A stretch of DNA of 7,340 nt from Alphaproteobacteria bacterium (GTDB taxonomy: Bacteria; Pseudomonadota; Alphaproteobacteria; Micavibrionales; Micavibrionaceae), in assembly GCA_023140905.1 (NCBI GenBank), contig JAGLKS010000029.1:1-7340 (forward strand). Direction: 5' to 3'. The number at the start of each line of letters is the position of its first letter. Within the stretch, counting starts at the first letter, position 1. The notes under the pieces were generated by a model. It ran no database searches. It worked only from the letters and a program-made list of their open reading frames with translations, and had not been told where the DNA came from. The translations under genes and the position numbers were made by a program. Positions 6,147 to 7,340 of this stretch are shown here, one piece after another.

Positions 6147-7340
6147 TGAAAAAAATTCTATTGGTTATGAGCAAATTCTACCCTGAATATTCAGGGCCAA
6201 GTATCAGAATTCCAAAATTATATGATGCTATATCAGAGGAAATTGGTGCTGGAGAAATTAACGTTCTGTGCAATTCTATAGAATTTTCTGATGATAAAGA
6301 ATACGAATATAACGGATATAAAGTCAGAAGAATTGTCAGCGAATATATAAGAAAAAAGAAATTTCCTTTTAATCTTCTCCCCGCAAAACTATATAATTTT
6401 GTTCTGTATAACACCGAACTTATAAAATCATATATAGTGCTTAACAAACATTACAAAGACGCAGATATCGTGCATATCATCGGACATTCAGGCGCGACAG
6501 CAGCCGCAATCCGGTGGTCCACGAAAAATAAAATTCCAGCTATTTTAGAAATGGTTAATTCTGAAGCTTTGCCTTATCAAAGATTTTTACAATTCATAAA
6601 ATTAAAACTACCTGAAAAACATTCCTGCATAATAAATTTTACAAACGACGCTAAAAAAAAATGCCTCAATGAGGGATACGCAGATAACATATGGACAAGA
6701 CCAAATCCTATTGATAACAACATATTCAATATTGATTTTGACAATAAGTATATATACCGAAAAAACAACACTCCGTTTAAAGATTCCGACATACTGATAT
6801 GCTCGATAGCAAAAATACTTCCAAGAAAAAATCAAATATTCCTAGTCAAATTATTAAAACTCTTACCAATAGAATACAAATTAATTATTGCAGGCCCTTT
6901 GGTTACTGGCGGTAATTTATATTGTAGAGATGTTGATTATCTAAATAAAATAAAAGAGATAATCAAATCATCGAAACTAGAAGACAGAGTTATTATAAAC
7001 ACAACATATGTCGAGTCTTCTGTTTATATGAAAATGTCAGACGTTTACGCAATGCCAGCTATTGATGAAGGATTTGGCACACCCATGATAGAAGCAATTG
7101 CGTGCGGTCTGCCTGTCATAGCAAATTCAGAAGAGGCCGCCTTCAGAGAATGGATAAAAAAAGGCATTAATGGATATAATGTATCTTTGGATAATCTGGA
7201 AGAATGGAGGAACTGTATTATCAAAGCGTCAAGAATTACAAAGGAACAAAGAATAAATCAGTCAAATATAATTATAGATAAAGCAGGTAAAAAAAATATC
7301 TATAACAAATATATTAAAATTATAAATGAGCTTACACAAT
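6146..7340 (+). CDS. second glycosyltransferase family 4 protein, 3' end beyond the window
   Basis: The frame starts with the ATG at 6146, which shares its A with the preceding TAA (TAATG), and stays open for 398 codons to the window edge. The protein begins MKKILLVMSKFYPEYSGPS. The donor domain starts around SIAKILPRKNQ (residues 220-230) and contains the EX7E motif DEGFGTPMIE with E308 and E316. IACGLPVIANSEEAAFREW follows, giving the usual GT4 order. At nearly 400 residues it is close to complete, and the first base of the next codon is T, so a stop may follow at once. AAAGG at 6129-6133 is a possible but distant ribosome-binding site, so coupling to the preceding gene is likely. It is strikingly AT-rich (hand-counted 60-base lines at 25-32% GC) with many ATA, AAA and AGA codons. 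It has A tracts of 9, 7 and 8 bases, unlike the upstream pse genes. Donor and acceptor are unknown. Confidence 0.88.
   Translation, partial: MKKILLVMSKFYPEYSGPSIRIPKLYDAISEEIGAGEINVLCNSIEFSDDKEYEYNGYKVRRIVSEYIRKKKFPFNLLPAKLYNFVLYNTELIKSYIVLNKHYKDADIVHIIGHSGATAAAIRWSTKNKIPAILEMVNSEALPYQRFLQFIKLKLPEKHSCIINFTNDAKKKCLNEGYADNIWTRPNPIDNNIFNIDFDNKYIYRKNNTPFKDSDILICSIAKILPRKNQIFLVKLLKLLPIEYKLIIAGPLVTGGNLYCRDVDYLNKIKEIIKSSKLEDRVIINTTYVESSVYMKMSDVYAMPAIDEGFGTPMIEAIACGLPVIANSEEAAFREWIKKGINGYNVSLDNLEEWRNCIIKASRITKEQRINQSNIIIDKAGKKNIYNKYIKIINELTQ
6653..6661 (+). repeat. A9 homopolymer inside the last glycosyltransferase
   Basis: Nine consecutive A encode Lys170-172, between the two Rossmann domains. Adding one A brings TGA at 6670-6672 into frame within a few codons. 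Losing one A leads to TGA at 6795-6797. Either change would remove the donor-binding C-terminal domain. Runs of A7 (7156-7162) and A8 (7289-7296) lie in the same gene. Confidence 0.85.

Noticed and set aside
6577..6835. Minus-strand open frames of 71 and 75 codons opposite the last glycosyltransferase
   Set aside because: The plus strand is open for 398 codons here with a clear GT4 EX7E motif; the minus frames are shadows in AT-rich DNA.

Overview
This window is part of a surface-glycan locus built around biosynthesis of CMP-pseudaminic acid, a bacterial nonulosonic acid related to sialic acid. All seven genes lie on the + strand, tightly packed, and both ends are cut by the window. Moderate to low GC, AGG/GGAG-type ribosome binding sites and the Pse-type pathway fit a Gram-negative bacterium, probably a proteobacterium. 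The sequence does not allow a genus call.

Layout: 2-718 is the C-terminal part of PseB (dehydratase/epimerase). 733-1920 is PseC (PLP aminotransferase). 1880-2554 is PseF (CMP-Pse cytidylyltransferase), overlapping the end of pseC. 2577-3194 is a small SAM-dependent methyltransferase of the Pse-associated type. A 69-bp gap follows, with a possible promoter and a tandemly duplicated Shine-Dalgarno segment. 3264-4295 is PseG (UDP-sugar hydrolase). 4288-4965 is a formyltransferase-fold protein overlapping pseG by 8 bp. After an 80-bp gap come two GT-B/GT4-type glycosyltransferases: 5046-6146, and 6146 to the window end (incomplete).

How they work together: PseB and PseC convert UDP-GlcNAc to a UDP-4-amino-4,6-dideoxy-L-altrose derivative. 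An N-acyltransferase normally modifies the 4-amino group; in the classical pathway this is the GNAT enzyme PseH. PseG then removes UDP, PseI condenses the sugar with phosphoenolpyruvate, and PseF activates the product with CMP. Neither a GNAT-type PseH nor PseI lies in this window. The slot beside pseG holds a formyltransferase homologue instead, so the most economical reading is a locus making a 7-N-formyl pseudaminic acid (Pse5Ac7Fo-like). The methyltransferase may decorate the sugar further. The two GT4 enzymes suggest the product enters a polysaccharide (O-antigen, capsule) or another multi-sugar glycan.

The points most worth a second look are the formyltransferase replacing PseH, with its canonical Asn changed to Val; the unusual pseC/pseF junction, where an A-AAA-AAT heptamer sits directly on the pseF start; the A9 tract in the last, strongly AT-rich glycosyltransferase; and the duplicated ribosome-binding region before pseG. 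I see no RNA genes, insertion sequences, CRISPR arrays or clear terminators.
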